Source: CAIQJJ01 sp964606085 | GTDB lineage: Bacteria; Chloroflexota; Anaerolineae; Anaerolineales; UBA4823 | Direction of reading: 5' to 3' | Length of the DNA stretch: 64,000 nt | Assembly (NCBI GenBank): GCA_964606085.1 | Contig: CAZSFD010000001.1 | Location: forward strand, 206,157-270,156 | Shown here: positions 17,393 to 24,993 of the stretch, one piece after another | How positions within the stretch are numbered: the first letter of the stretch is position 1 | Layout: each line of letters starts with the position of its first letter | Translations under genes and position numbers: made by a program | The notes under the pieces: model-generated | What the model was told of the DNA's origin: nothing | Database searches by the model: none | The model's input: the letters and a program-made list of their open reading frames with translations, nothing else

Positions 17393-17458
17393 AACAGGAT
17401 GTACAGAATATGCAGGATAAAATTCAACATCCATCCTGTCTATCCTGTACATCCTGTT
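17393..17458. repeat. Inverted repeat AACAGGATGTACAG / CTGTACATCCTGTT
   Basis: A perfect 14-bp inverted pair (17393-17406 and 17445-17458) with internal related units CAGGATAAA and CATCCTGTCTATCC. It fills the spacer between the lipoprotein and nitroreductase genes. It could fold as an RNA hairpin, but it has no G/C-rich stem plus T-run of a classical terminator. Confidence 0.75.
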
Positions 17459-17477
17459 AAATTTTTAAAGGATTCCC

Positions 17478-18242
17478 ATGACTAACGAAACGATCAACCT
17501 GATCCACCAGCACGGCTCCGTGCGCGACTACAAACCCGACCCCCTGCCCGGCGCACTCGTCGAAACAATCATTGCCGCGGCCCAACGCACGTCCAGCTCG
17601 TCTAACCTGCAAACCTACAGCGTTGTCGCCGTCACCGACCAGGCCAAACGCACCCAACTGCGTGAATGGTGCGGCGGGCAGAAACACGTCGAACAGGCCC
17701 CGCTCTTCCTCACCTGGTGCGCCGACCTGGCCCGCCTGGATCGCGCCTGCGAACTGCGCGGCTACACCCACGAGCCGGGCTATTTCGAGAACTTTCTCAT
17801 TGCCGCGGTAGATGCCGTCATCGCCGCCCAAAGCGCGGCCCTGGCGGCGCAGTCGCTTGGCCTGGGCATCTGCTACATCGGCTCGCTGCGCAACCATCCC
17901 GACAAAGTGATCGAACTGCTTGGCCTGCCCAGGCTGGTCTTCCCCATCGTCGGCATGACGGTCGGCTGGCCGGCCAGCACGCCGCCCATTCGCCCGCGCC
18001 TGCCGCTGGAAGCCGTGCTGCACTGGGAAAGCTACAACGCCGATCAAGATGCCGCCCTGCTGCAGTACGACGCCGCGATGGCCGCTACCGGCATCTACAA
18101 AGACCGCCAGGTGCCCGCCCCCGGCAAACCAGAAGAGATGGTGGCCTACGGCTGGCTGGAGCATTCTGCCCGCCGCGCCGCGCAAGTGCTGCGCGCCGAA
18201 CTGCGCAGCGTGATCGAGGCGCAAGGTTTCGCTTTGAAATAA
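17478..18242 (+). CDS. NfsA-like NAD(P)H flavin-dependent nitroreductase
   Basis: A 254-residue member of the nitroreductase superfamily, closest in layout to NfsA/FRase I (about 240-250 residues). FMN-binding features are the N-terminal HGSVRDYKPD, SSSNLQTYS and GLGICYIGSLRNHPDK, plus VGMTVGWP. These enzymes reduce nitroaromatics, quinones or free flavin with NADPH. The start ATG 17478 is preceded by TAAAGGA. Its TAA stop overlaps the ATG of the next gene (TAATG at 18240-18244), so the two are translationally coupled. Confidence 0.9.
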   Translation: MTNETINLIHQHGSVRDYKPDPLPGALVETIIAAAQRTSSSSNLQTYSVVAVTDQAKRTQLREWCGGQKHVEQAPLFLTWCADLARLDRACELRGYTHEPGYFENFLIAAVDAVIAAQSAALAAQSLGLGICYIGSLRNHPDKVIELLGLPRLVFPIVGMTVGWPASTPPIRPRLPLEAVLHWESYNADQDAALLQYDAAMAATGIYKDRQVPAPGKPEEMVAYGWLEHSARRAAQVLRAELRSVIEAQGFALK

Positions 18243-19060
18243 TGCCCCCTCGCCACCCCCTCGCCATCCCCAAAAAACCGCAAGGCCAGCCCACGCGCGG
18301 CAAAACGGCCCGCAACCGGCTGCGCCAGGTGGATCATTTCGTCCTGCGCTACGACCCCGGCTTGTTGGCGCGGCAGGATGGCGATTTTGCCAACGCCCTG
18401 TATGTCGACCTGGGCTACGGGGCCGAGGCCACCACCACCCTCGAAAGCGCTGAACGCTTCCGTAAACTCAACCCCGAACTGCGCATTCTGGGCGTAGAGA
18501 TTGACCCCGCACGCGTGGCCGCCGCCCAGCCCTTCGCCGATGAACGCACCTTTTTCCGGCTGGGCGGCTTCAATGTGCCGCTGCTGCCCGGCGAGAGCAT
18601 CCGGCTGATGCGGGCCTTCAATGTGCTGCGGCAGTACGAGGCAGATCAGGTGGCCCCCGCCTGGGAACAGATGGGGCGCGGCGTGCTGCCCGGCGGTTTG
18701 CTGATCGAAGGCACGTCGAACCCCACGGGGGCGATCTGGGCCGCCAACGTGCTGCGCCGCGGCGAAAACGCCTGGCAGGCGGAGGCGCTCGTCTTCTTCA
18801 CCAATTTCCACCTCGGCTTCGATCCCGGCGAATTTCAGACCATACTGCCCAAGAATTACATCCACCGCGTCATCCCGGGCGAACCAATCTACGACTTTTT
18901 CGCCGCCTGGAAAGCCGCCGCCAACGAAAGCAGCGCCGCGCAAACCTGGGGCTTACGGCAGTGGTTCATCGCCGCGGCGGAGCGGTTGGCTGAACGGGGG
19001 TATGGAATCAATTTGCAGCGGGGATGGTTAGCGAAGGGGTGGCTGATCTGGATCAAATAA
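18242..19060 (+). CDS. SAM-dependent methyltransferase-like protein
   Basis: A 272-residue protein starting at ATG 18242 in the TAATG overlap with the nitroreductase. A class I methyltransferase-like pattern is visible: YVDLGYGAEATTTLES as glycine-rich motif I, LRILGVEIDPARV as the acidic strand-2 loop, and GVLPGGLLIEGTSN as the strand-4/5 region. The C-terminal half (about 150-272) is not a domain I recognise. The same reading frame is open upstream as far as 17666, but that part is only an antiparallel reading of the nitroreductase gene. Substrate unknown. Confidence 0.8.
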   Translation: MPPRHPLAIPKKPQGQPTRGKTARNRLRQVDHFVLRYDPGLLARQDGDFANALYVDLGYGAEATTTLESAERFRKLNPELRILGVEIDPARVAAAQPFADERTFFRLGGFNVPLLPGESIRLMRAFNVLRQYEADQVAPAWEQMGRGVLPGGLLIEGTSNPTGAIWAANVLRRGENAWQAEALVFFTNFHLGFDPGEFQTILPKNYIHRVIPGEPIYDFFAAWKAAANESSAAQTWGLRQWFIAAAERLAERGYGINLQRGWLAKGWLIWIK

Positions 19061-19082
19061 ACTTCGGCAGTCTTGGGCGAGC

Positions 19083-20222
19083 CTAAGGTTCGCTCGACTT
19101 GGGAAGTTTGAGTTCACGTCCCTTCCAGCGCGGCCCGCCGCGCAAGCGCCACCAGACCGACTGCGCGGCAATGACGGTCATCAGAATCACCGAAATGGGC
19201 AGGAAGAGGGCGTCGCGCAGGCGTTGGCCGCTCACCGCCGCCGTGATCGCCCGCAGGCTGACGCCCAATGCCGCCAGGCCCAATGGCCCCCACGGATACA
19301 GCGGCGAGACGGGCAGCCGCCAGCCAAACGCCAGCCACAGCCAGGGGAACAAGAACAAGGCCCAATGAAAGAACGTGGAAAAGAGTAAAAAGACGAGCGA
19401 ATTGGCATGACCTGCCAGGATGTTCTTGGCGAAGCCATGGCGCACCTGCTGCCAGTTGGCATACATGCGCGTTTGCAGCAAACCGCCGCCATCGGCCATG
19501 CGCAAACGCCGCCCGGCCCGCTTGACCGCCCAGGCAAAGCCCATATCTTCGACAATGTTCTGGCGTACCGCACCGTGACCGCCCACCTGGGCATACACCG
19601 GTCGGCGAAAAACCAGGCATTGCCCGTTGGCGGCGGCAAATACGGGCCAGGGCGTATGATGGACGGCCAAAATGGGCAAATACCCCACAATGGTAAAAGC
19701 CATCAACGGCACCACCAGGCGTTCGGCCCAGGTGTGGGTGATCTGCGTCGGCCAGATCGTCAGCAGGTCGGCGCGGGTTTGCTCGAAGTGGGCGACGAGT
19801 GCCGTTAGCGCCCCCGGCTGCCAGCGCACGTCGGCGTCGGTGAAGATGAGTAGTTCGCCGGTGGCGTGTTCGCTCAATTGCTGGCAGGCCCAGGCTTTGC
19901 CCAGCCAGCCGGGGGGCAGTGGTTTGCCAGGGAAAAGGCGCAGCCGCGGGTCGCCAGCGGCGGCGGCGAGGGCTATTTCAGCCGTGCCATCGCCCGAATG
20001 ATCATCCAGGATCAGAATTTCGAGGGCGGGGTAATCTTGCGCCAGCAGGCTGCGTACGGTTTCGGCGATGACGGCGGCTTCGTTGCGGGCCGGGATGAGC
20101 AGCGAAACCCGCTGCGCTCCCGTTGAGGCTGGCCGCAAGCGCGGAAACGCCAGGGCATTGACCAGGGCGATCAGATTGAGCAATAACAGGGGGAAAAGCA
20201 GAGCGAGGAAAAGAAACGCCAT
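19083..20222 (-). CDS. Membrane family 2 glycosyltransferase (CruC/CrtQ/HpnB-like)
   Basis: A 379-residue GT-A glycosyltransferase with one N-terminal membrane helix and a cluster of two to three helices at the C-terminus. Family 2 motifs are VSLLIPARNEA, ILDDHSGDGT, the metal-binding TDADVRW and EDMGFAWAVKRAG in place of the usual ED base region. PPGWLGKAWACQQL is a hallmark of the CruC/CrtQ/HpnB group, which glycosylate carotenoids or accompany hopanoid genes. Carotenoid genes are present at 30419-33389, so a carotenoid or polyprenol acceptor is possible. It is the last gene of a minus-strand cluster with PlsY. Confidence 0.87.
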   Translation of the reverse strand: MAFLFLALLFPLLLLNLIALVNALAFPRLRPASTGAQRVSLLIPARNEAAVIAETVRSLLAQDYPALEILILDDHSGDGTAEIALAAAAGDPRLRLFPGKPLPPGWLGKAWACQQLSEHATGELLIFTDADVRWQPGALTALVAHFEQTRADLLTIWPTQITHTWAERLVVPLMAFTIVGYLPILAVHHTPWPVFAAANGQCLVFRRPVYAQVGGHGAVRQNIVEDMGFAWAVKRAGRRLRMADGGGLLQTRMYANWQQVRHGFAKNILAGHANSLVFLLFSTFFHWALFLFPWLWLAFGWRLPVSPLYPWGPLGLAALGVSLRAITAAVSGQRLRDALFLPISVILMTVIAAQSVWWRLRGGPRWKGRELKLPKSSEP

Positions 20223-20240
20223 GAAGATGGGATGTGCGCG

Positions 20241-20726
20241 TTAGCTTTCCTGGCTGGCGCGGTTGGCCCCGGCGGCCGCCACGGCAATCGCCAGCAGGTT
20301 GACGACCAACTCATCTATGCCGCCGGGAATGAAGCCGCCGAAGAAAACGTAAACGGCGGCTGCCAGCAACGGCACGATGATCCAGCGCGGCGTGTTGGGG
20401 TCTTTGCGCAGCGCCAGGGCGTAAGTCATCAGCGATCCCAGGGCGGTCACGGCGGCATCGTCGGCGCCGAGGGGGATCAGGTCGGGGCTGAGGGTGTAGC
20501 CGAGGCTGAGCAGGTAGGGCAGGCTGACGGTCAGCCAGTTCAGGTCGCGCACCTGCGCAAGGGTCAATCCCCCCAGGATGAAGAGCGCCAGGAATGCGCC
20601 AAACATGATCAGCAGGCCGGTTTGGAGGTCGTGGTAATACCAGCCCAGGCCCAGCCCGATCAGCGGCAGCACCAGGGCCGCCAGGAAGAACACGATAGCG
20701 ATGAATAATTTTGTGCGGTCGTTCAT
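20241..20726 (-). CDS. Small multi-pass membrane protein
   Basis: A 161-residue protein with about five hydrophobic segments, beginning MNDRTKLFIAIVFFLAAL. ATG 20726 lies 4 bases after the PlsY stop; a longer ORF reading starts inside PlsY and is not needed. The segment TLSPDLIPLGADDAAVTALG recalls the DLIPD...DD signature of YkvA/DUF1232 membrane proteins, though the match is loose. Function unknown; tight linkage with plsY suggests a membrane-lipid or envelope role. Confidence 0.82.
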   Translation of the reverse strand: MNDRTKLFIAIVFFLAALVLPLIGLGLGWYYHDLQTGLLIMFGAFLALFILGGLTLAQVRDLNWLTVSLPYLLSLGYTLSPDLIPLGADDAAVTALGSLMTYALALRKDPNTPRWIIVPLLAAAVYVFFGGFIPGGIDELVVNLLAIAVAAAGANRASQES

Positions 20727-20730
20727 GGGC

Positions 20731-21315
20731 CTATTGTACACCCCGGCGGCGGATTGCCGGCCAGCGGTGTAGATCGTGGCGGTATTTCCAGCCCAACAAG
20801 ATGACCTGCCCCGCCCACACGGCCAGCAACAGCGGGTCGGGGGCAAAGGCGAACAAATAGATGCCCACCGCCAGCAATGCCGTCATCATTGCCCAGCCCG
20901 AGGCGCTCAGGATGGCGAACGCCAGCGAAAGCGCCGCCAGGGCCACGGCTGGCACCACCCACAACGTCAGACCGATCCAGATGCCCAGGGCGGTGGCTGC
21001 GCCCTTGCCGCCTTGCCCGCGTAGAAAGGGCGAGAAGGCGTGTCCGAGCATCGGGGTCAGGGCGATCAGCACCATCCACGGCCCACGCCAGCCGAAAACC
21101 TGGTAGGCCAGGCCGACGGGCAGCGCGGCTTTGCTCACGTCGAGCAGCAGCACCGCCAGGCCGAGTTTCCAGCCGCCGGCTTTGAGGGCGTTGGTGGCGC
21201 CCGGGTTGCGGTCGCCCACCTGGCGCGGGTCATGCCCGGTGCGTTTGCCCAGCCAGACGGAGAAGGGCAGGGAGCCGAGGAGAAAGGCGAGAAGGGAGAA
21301 GGTGAGGGGGTACAA
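20731..21315 (-). CDS. plsY: Glycerol-3-phosphate acyltransferase PlsY
   Basis: A 194-residue integral membrane acyltransferase that uses acyl-phosphate to make lysophosphatidic acid. All three PlsY motifs are recognisable: GSLPFS (motif 1), GDRNPGATNALKAG (motif 2) and GHAFSPFLRGQGGKGAAT (motif 3). About five to six membrane helices are predicted. The reading frame begins with TTG at 21315 (MYPLTFSLL) without a visible Shine-Dalgarno, and the first codons lie in a GA/CT-rich run, so the exact start is uncertain. The next gene follows after 4 bases. Confidence 0.92.
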   Translation of the reverse strand: MYPLTFSLLAFLLGSLPFSVWLGKRTGHDPRQVGDRNPGATNALKAGGWKLGLAVLLLDVSKAALPVGLAYQVFGWRGPWMVLIALTPMLGHAFSPFLRGQGGKGAATALGIWIGLTLWVVPAVALAALSLAFAILSASGWAMMTALLAVGIYLFAFAPDPLLLAVWAGQVILLGWKYRHDLHRWPAIRRRGVQ

Positions 21316-21407
21316 GGGGAAAAGGTGATCTGGTCGTTAGACCGCTCCGAAACAGATGCCCATGATCGGGTTGAGTATCAGCAGATGAAAATTCAGATGC
21401 TTAGTTT

Positions 21408-22559
21408 TTATAAGGCTTCGGTCAAAATCCCCGCCATTTCTTCTTCTGTCAGCGCCACCGGGTTCGCTTTCATACTGCTGGCTCGGGCGGCTTTTGGGAT
21501 GAGGGCGGGGATTTGGTCAGCCGTAAAGTGATTGGCAGAAAGTGGGGGGATGCACAGGTCGGCACAGAGTTGGTGGAGGAAGGCTACGCCATCGGTGCGG
21601 CGGGCGTGGGGGTTGGCGGTGAGCAACCGGGCGATTTCATCGTAACGCGATAAAACCTGGCTTTCGGGCTGGCGGGCTTCGAGAGCGCGGATGTTGGCTG
21701 CTACCACGAAGGGCAGCAGGCGGGCGCATAGCGCGCCATGAGGGGCGTCCATTTGCCCCCCCAGTGGCCCGGCGAAGCCATGCACAGCGCCCAACCCGGC
21801 ATTGGCCAGCGCCAGGCCGCTGAGCAGCGCGGCATACGACAAATCCTGGCGGGCGGCGGGGTCGTCGCTTGCATAGGCGCGGCGCAGCGAGCGGGCCGAA
21901 CGGGTGATGCCATCGCGGCAAAGCGCATCTACCAGCGGGTTGGGTTTGTTGCAGGTGAAGGGTTCGATCAGTTGCGTCAGCGCATCCAGGCCGGTGCTGG
22001 CAGTGACGGCGGGCGGCAGGCCGTAGGTACGCGCAGGGTCAACCAACGCCAGGCGCGGCAGCATGAGCGGGCTGCGCAAACTGACCTTGACGCCATGCTC
22101 CGGCGAGCCGATCACGGCGTTGCGGGTGACTTCGCTGCCGGTGCCGGCGGTGGTAGGAATGGCGATGAAGGGCAGCGGGGCATTCAACAACGCCCGTCCC
22201 TGGCCGATCACTTCCAGGTAATCCAGCACGTCGCCGGGGTTGGCCGCCAGGGCGGCAATGGCCTTGCCTGCATCGAGGGCGCTGCCGCCGCCGAAACCGA
22301 TCACCAGGCTGCAATCGGCCTGGCGGGCCAGTTCCACGCCCCGCCGCACGGTCTCGACCAGCGGTTCGCCGGCGACCGAAAAGGTAGTGACGGCGACCGA
22401 TTGAGCGGCGAGCGCATCCAACAAAGCCGCGGCACGCGCGGGATTGGCCCCGGTGACGAGCAGGGCGCGCTGGCCCATATTGGCAGCCCGCTGCCCGGCC
22501 TCGGCGATCAGGCCGGGGCCGAAGATGATTTGGGTGGCGGTGGCAAATTCAAATCGCAT
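21408..22559 (-). CDS. Iron-containing alcohol dehydrogenase family protein
   Basis: A 383-residue Fe-ADH/GldA superfamily enzyme. The NAD(P)-binding GFGGGSALDAGKA and the hinge IPTTAGTGSEVT are intact. In the metal region, the Asp of TGLDALTQ and the His residues of AVHGFAG and DAPHG are present. The His normally four residues after the Asp is Gln, and the usual AHPLG is AGPLG. These replacements are by my own alignment to FucO-type sequences and may signal a subgroup with altered metal use. It heads a minus-strand cluster with plsY and a glycosyltransferase; the substrate is not predictable. Confidence 0.88.
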   Translation of the reverse strand: MRFEFATATQIIFGPGLIAEAGQRAANMGQRALLVTGANPARAAALLDALAAQSVAVTTFSVAGEPLVETVRRGVELARQADCSLVIGFGGGSALDAGKAIAALAANPGDVLDYLEVIGQGRALLNAPLPFIAIPTTAGTGSEVTRNAVIGSPEHGVKVSLRSPLMLPRLALVDPARTYGLPPAVTASTGLDALTQLIEPFTCNKPNPLVDALCRDGITRSARSLRRAYASDDPAARQDLSYAALLSGLALANAGLGAVHGFAGPLGGQMDAPHGALCARLLPFVVAANIRALEARQPESQVLSRYDEIARLLTANPHARRTDGVAFLHQLCADLCIPPLSANHFTADQIPALIPKAARASSMKANPVALTEEEMAGILTEAL

Positions 22560-22615
22560 GGCGTGATTTTAACTGAAAAAGTGGTCATTCATCCATTTCA
22601 AATGCAAACCCATGA

Positions 22616-22644
22616 TTGACAATCCACGCGCCCCTCGGTACAAT
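22616..22644 (+). promoter_or_regulatory. Sigma-70-type promoter of the MarR/ABC exporter operon
   Basis: TTGACA (22616-22621), a 17-bp spacer and TACAAT (22639-22644), an almost perfect consensus. Transcription would start near 22651, giving a leader of about 30 bases to the MarR start codon. Confidence 0.85.
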
Positions 22645-22656
22645 CAATTAACCCAC

Positions 22657-22676
22657 TTAACTATTCGTAGAATTAA
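22657..22676. promoter_or_regulatory. Probable MarR operator
   Basis: TTAACTATTC GTAGAATTAA is a pseudo-palindrome (7 of 10 matched pairs) just downstream of the predicted transcription start and 6 bases before the MarR start codon. Its place and 20-bp size fit autorepression by a MarR dimer. Confidence 0.55.
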
Positions 22677-22681
22677 CTACC

Positions 22682-23149
22682 ATGCCCCCGTCCGACACCC
22701 TCACCCAACAAACCATCGAGCGCTTCTGGGAAACCATCCCCCCCACCTGGAACCGCATTCGCCAACGCATTCGCGCCAGTGCCAGCGAAGATTTCGGCAT
22801 CTCGGTTGAGCAGTTTCACATCTTGCGCCACATCCGCAAGGGATTTCGCACCATTAGCGCATTGGCCGAGGAGCGCCTGATCAGCCGCCCTGCCGCCAGC
22901 CAGATTGTGGACGCGTTGGTGGGCAAGGGGCTGGTCGAACGCTGCCCCTCTGCCGAAGACCGCCGCCGGGTTGACCTGACCCTGACCGAAGCCGGTAACG
23001 AACTGCTCAACGCCATCTTCCAGCAAAACCGCGCCTGGATGCAAACCCGACTCGCCGCCCTCGACGAAGACGAACTCGCCCGCCTGCTCGATGGGTTGGA
23101 AGTTTTGCAAAGGGCGTTTGGCGAGTCGGGCGAAGAAAAGCACCCATAG
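22682..23149 (+). CDS. MarR-family transcriptional regulator
   Basis: A 155-residue winged-helix regulator. Visible features are the dimerisation helices at both ends, the recognition part TISALAEERLISRPAASQIVDALVGKG, here paraphrased as the HTH near residues 57-85, and the wing AEDRRRVDLTLTEAG, typical of MarR (DxR...LT..G). It has a strong upstream promoter with a palindrome over the leader. It lies 56 bases before the exporter pair, so ligand-relieved repression of a drug/metabolite exporter is the natural model. Confidence 0.92.
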   Translation: MPPSDTLTQQTIERFWETIPPTWNRIRQRIRASASEDFGISVEQFHILRHIRKGFRTISALAEERLISRPAASQIVDALVGKGLVERCPSAEDRRRVDLTLTEAGNELLNAIFQQNRAWMQTRLAALDEDELARLLDGLEVLQRAFGESGEEKHP

Positions 23150-23160
23150 CGCAAACCTAT

Positions 23161-23183
23161 CGCAAGTCAGAGACTTGCGCCAC
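23161..23183. repeat. CGCAAGTC-N3-GACTTGCG palindromic element
   Basis: CGCAAGTC AGA GACTTGCG (23161-23179) followed by CCAC. The same palindrome with another 3-base centre occurs at 38020-38038, and a variant CGCAAACC AAA GGTTTGCG at 38077-38095, each next to GTGG/CCAC. Here it lies between marR and the first exporter gene. Confidence 0.8.
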
Positions 23184-23205
23184 AAGCTACCCACACAGGA
23201 ACAAA

Positions 23206-24969
23206 GTGAACCTCATCCGCCGCATTCTCCACTACGTCAGACCCTACTGGGGCTGGTCAACCATCAGCCTGGTGCTGCTGACCACCGTCGTCTTCATGGA
23301 TTTAGCCATCCCGCGGCTGATCCAGCGCATCATTGACCAGGGCATCAACCAGGGCGATCAGAACGTCGTCATCCAGACCGCCGTGATCATGCTGGGCATC
23401 TCCGCCCTCAGCACCATCTTCGCCCTCGGCAACAACTACTACTCGATCCAGGTCGGCGAAAGCATCGGGCGCGATTTGCGCGAGGCGCTCTTCGTCAAAA
23501 TCCAGTCGTTTTCGCACGGCAACCTCGACCACTTCACCACCGGCAAGCTGATGGTGCGCCTGAGCAGCGACGCCGGGGCCGCCCAACGCCTGGTACAGGT
23601 GACGCTGCGCATCGGCACACGCGCGCCCATGCTGATGATCGGCAGCCTGATCCTGATGTTCAGCACCAGCAGCAGCATGGCATTGACGATTTTGCCGCTG
23701 TTACTCGTGACGGGCGTGGTCATCGCCATTTTCAGCATCAAAATGGAGCCGATGTACCGCTTCGTGCAGCAAAAGCTGGACTGGATGAACACCGTGCTGC
23801 AAGAAAACATCGCCGGGGTGCGCGTGGTCAAGGCTTTCGTGCGCGCCGAACGCGAAGAGCAGCGCTTCGAGGCCGCCAACGAAGAATTCACCCGCAGCAA
23901 TGTGCGCGTGATGCAGTTCATGTCCAGCCTGTGGCCGGCCAGCACCGTCATTGTCAATATCGGCATGGTGGTAGTGATTTGGGCCGGCGGGCTGCGCGCC
24001 ATCGAAGGCCAGATGTCCCAGGGGCAGATCGTCGCTTTCATCAATTACCTGATGACCACCCTCGGCCCGCTCACGCTGATGGCCATGCTCTCGAACACCT
24101 GGGCCAACGGCTTCGCCTCGATGCGGCGCATCCTCGAAGTGCTGGATGCCGAACCCGAAGTGCAGCAAGCCGCCAACGCCTACCCGCTGCCCGAGGATGT
24201 GCGCGGGCGCGTGGTCTTCGAGAACGTGTCCTTTCACTACAACGGCAGTTGCGACGAACCCGTCTTGCGGGAGGTCAACCTGACCGCCGAAGCGGGGCAG
24301 ATGGTGGCGATTTTAGGGGCCACCGGTTCCGGCAAAAGCTCGCTGGTCAACCTGGTGCCGCGCTTTTACGATGTGGCCGGCGGGCGCGTGCTGATTGACA
24401 GACACGACCTGCGTGACCTGCAGCAGCAATCGTTGATTGCCCAGGTCGGCATCGTGCCGCAGGAGACGATCCTGTTTTCGGGCAGCGTGCGCGACAACAT
24501 CCGCTATGGCCGCCCCGAAGCCTCTGAAGACGAGGTGATCGCCGCCGCCAAAGTAGCCCAGGCCCACGAGTTCATCCTCAAACTGCCCAACGGCTACGAC
24601 ACCCACGTGGAAGAGCGCGGCGTCAATCTGTCGGGCGGGCAAAAGCAGCGCCTGGCCATCGCCCGCGCCATCGTCACCCGCCCCAAAATTCTCATTTTCG
24701 ATGACAGCACCAGCTCGGTAGACGTGGAAACCGAAACCAAAATCCAGCACGGCCTGGAAGCGATGCTCAAAGAAACCACCCGCTTCGTGGTGGCGCAGCG
24801 CATCAGCACCGTGCTGAACGCCGACAAAATCGTCGTTATTGACCAGGGGCGCATCGCCGCCGAAGGCACGCACGCCCACCTGATGCAGACCAGCCCCATC
24901 TACCGCGAAATTTACGACTCGCAGTTGGGCGAAGGTTTGCGTGCCGAAACGGAGGTAGGGCGAAATTAA
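23206..24969 (+). CDS. ABC exporter subunit with degenerate ATPase site (permease-ATPase fusion)
   Basis: A 587-residue half-transporter: six membrane helices (about 1-310) and a nucleotide-binding domain. Walker A is GATGSGKSS and the signature NLSGGQKQR is canonical. The Walker B end reads LIFDDSTSS, with Asp where the catalytic Glu should be, and the switch histidine is Gln (VVAQRIST). This is the pattern of the degenerate-site half of heterodimeric exporters such as TM287/288 or BmrCD. GTG start at 23206 has AGGA just upstream. Its last four codons and stop come from the palindromic repeat at 24955-24980. It should pair with the next gene and be controlled by the upstream MarR. Confidence 0.93.
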   Translation: MNLIRRILHYVRPYWGWSTISLVLLTTVVFMDLAIPRLIQRIIDQGINQGDQNVVIQTAVIMLGISALSTIFALGNNYYSIQVGESIGRDLREALFVKIQSFSHGNLDHFTTGKLMVRLSSDAGAAQRLVQVTLRIGTRAPMLMIGSLILMFSTSSSMALTILPLLLVTGVVIAIFSIKMEPMYRFVQQKLDWMNTVLQENIAGVRVVKAFVRAEREEQRFEAANEEFTRSNVRVMQFMSSLWPASTVIVNIGMVVVIWAGGLRAIEGQMSQGQIVAFINYLMTTLGPLTLMAMLSNTWANGFASMRRILEVLDAEPEVQQAANAYPLPEDVRGRVVFENVSFHYNGSCDEPVLREVNLTAEAGQMVAILGATGSGKSSLVNLVPRFYDVAGGRVLIDRHDLRDLQQQSLIAQVGIVPQETILFSGSVRDNIRYGRPEASEDEVIAAAKVAQAHEFILKLPNGYDTHVEERGVNLSGGQKQRLAIARAIVTRPKILIFDDSTSSVDVETETKIQHGLEAMLKETTRFVVAQRISTVLNADKIVVIDQGRIAAEGTHAHLMQTSPIYREIYDSQLGEGLRAETEVGRN

Positions 24970-24980
24970 TTTCGCCCTAC
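24955..24980. repeat. 26-bp perfect palindrome spanning a stop codon (copy 1)
   Basis: The half-site GTAGGGCGAAATT is followed directly by its exact reverse complement. It supplies the final residues VGRN and the TAA stop of the upstream exporter gene. The identical 26-bp palindrome is at 30397-30422. The Shine-Dalgarno AGGAGG of the next gene begins at the following base. Confidence 0.92.
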
Positions 24981-24993
24981 AGGAGGTTTACCC

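Noticed and set aside
17666..18241. Upstream extension of the methyltransferase frame into the nitroreductase
   Set aside because: The extension has Arg/Pro/Gly out-of-frame composition; the ATG in the TAATG overlap gives a normal start.
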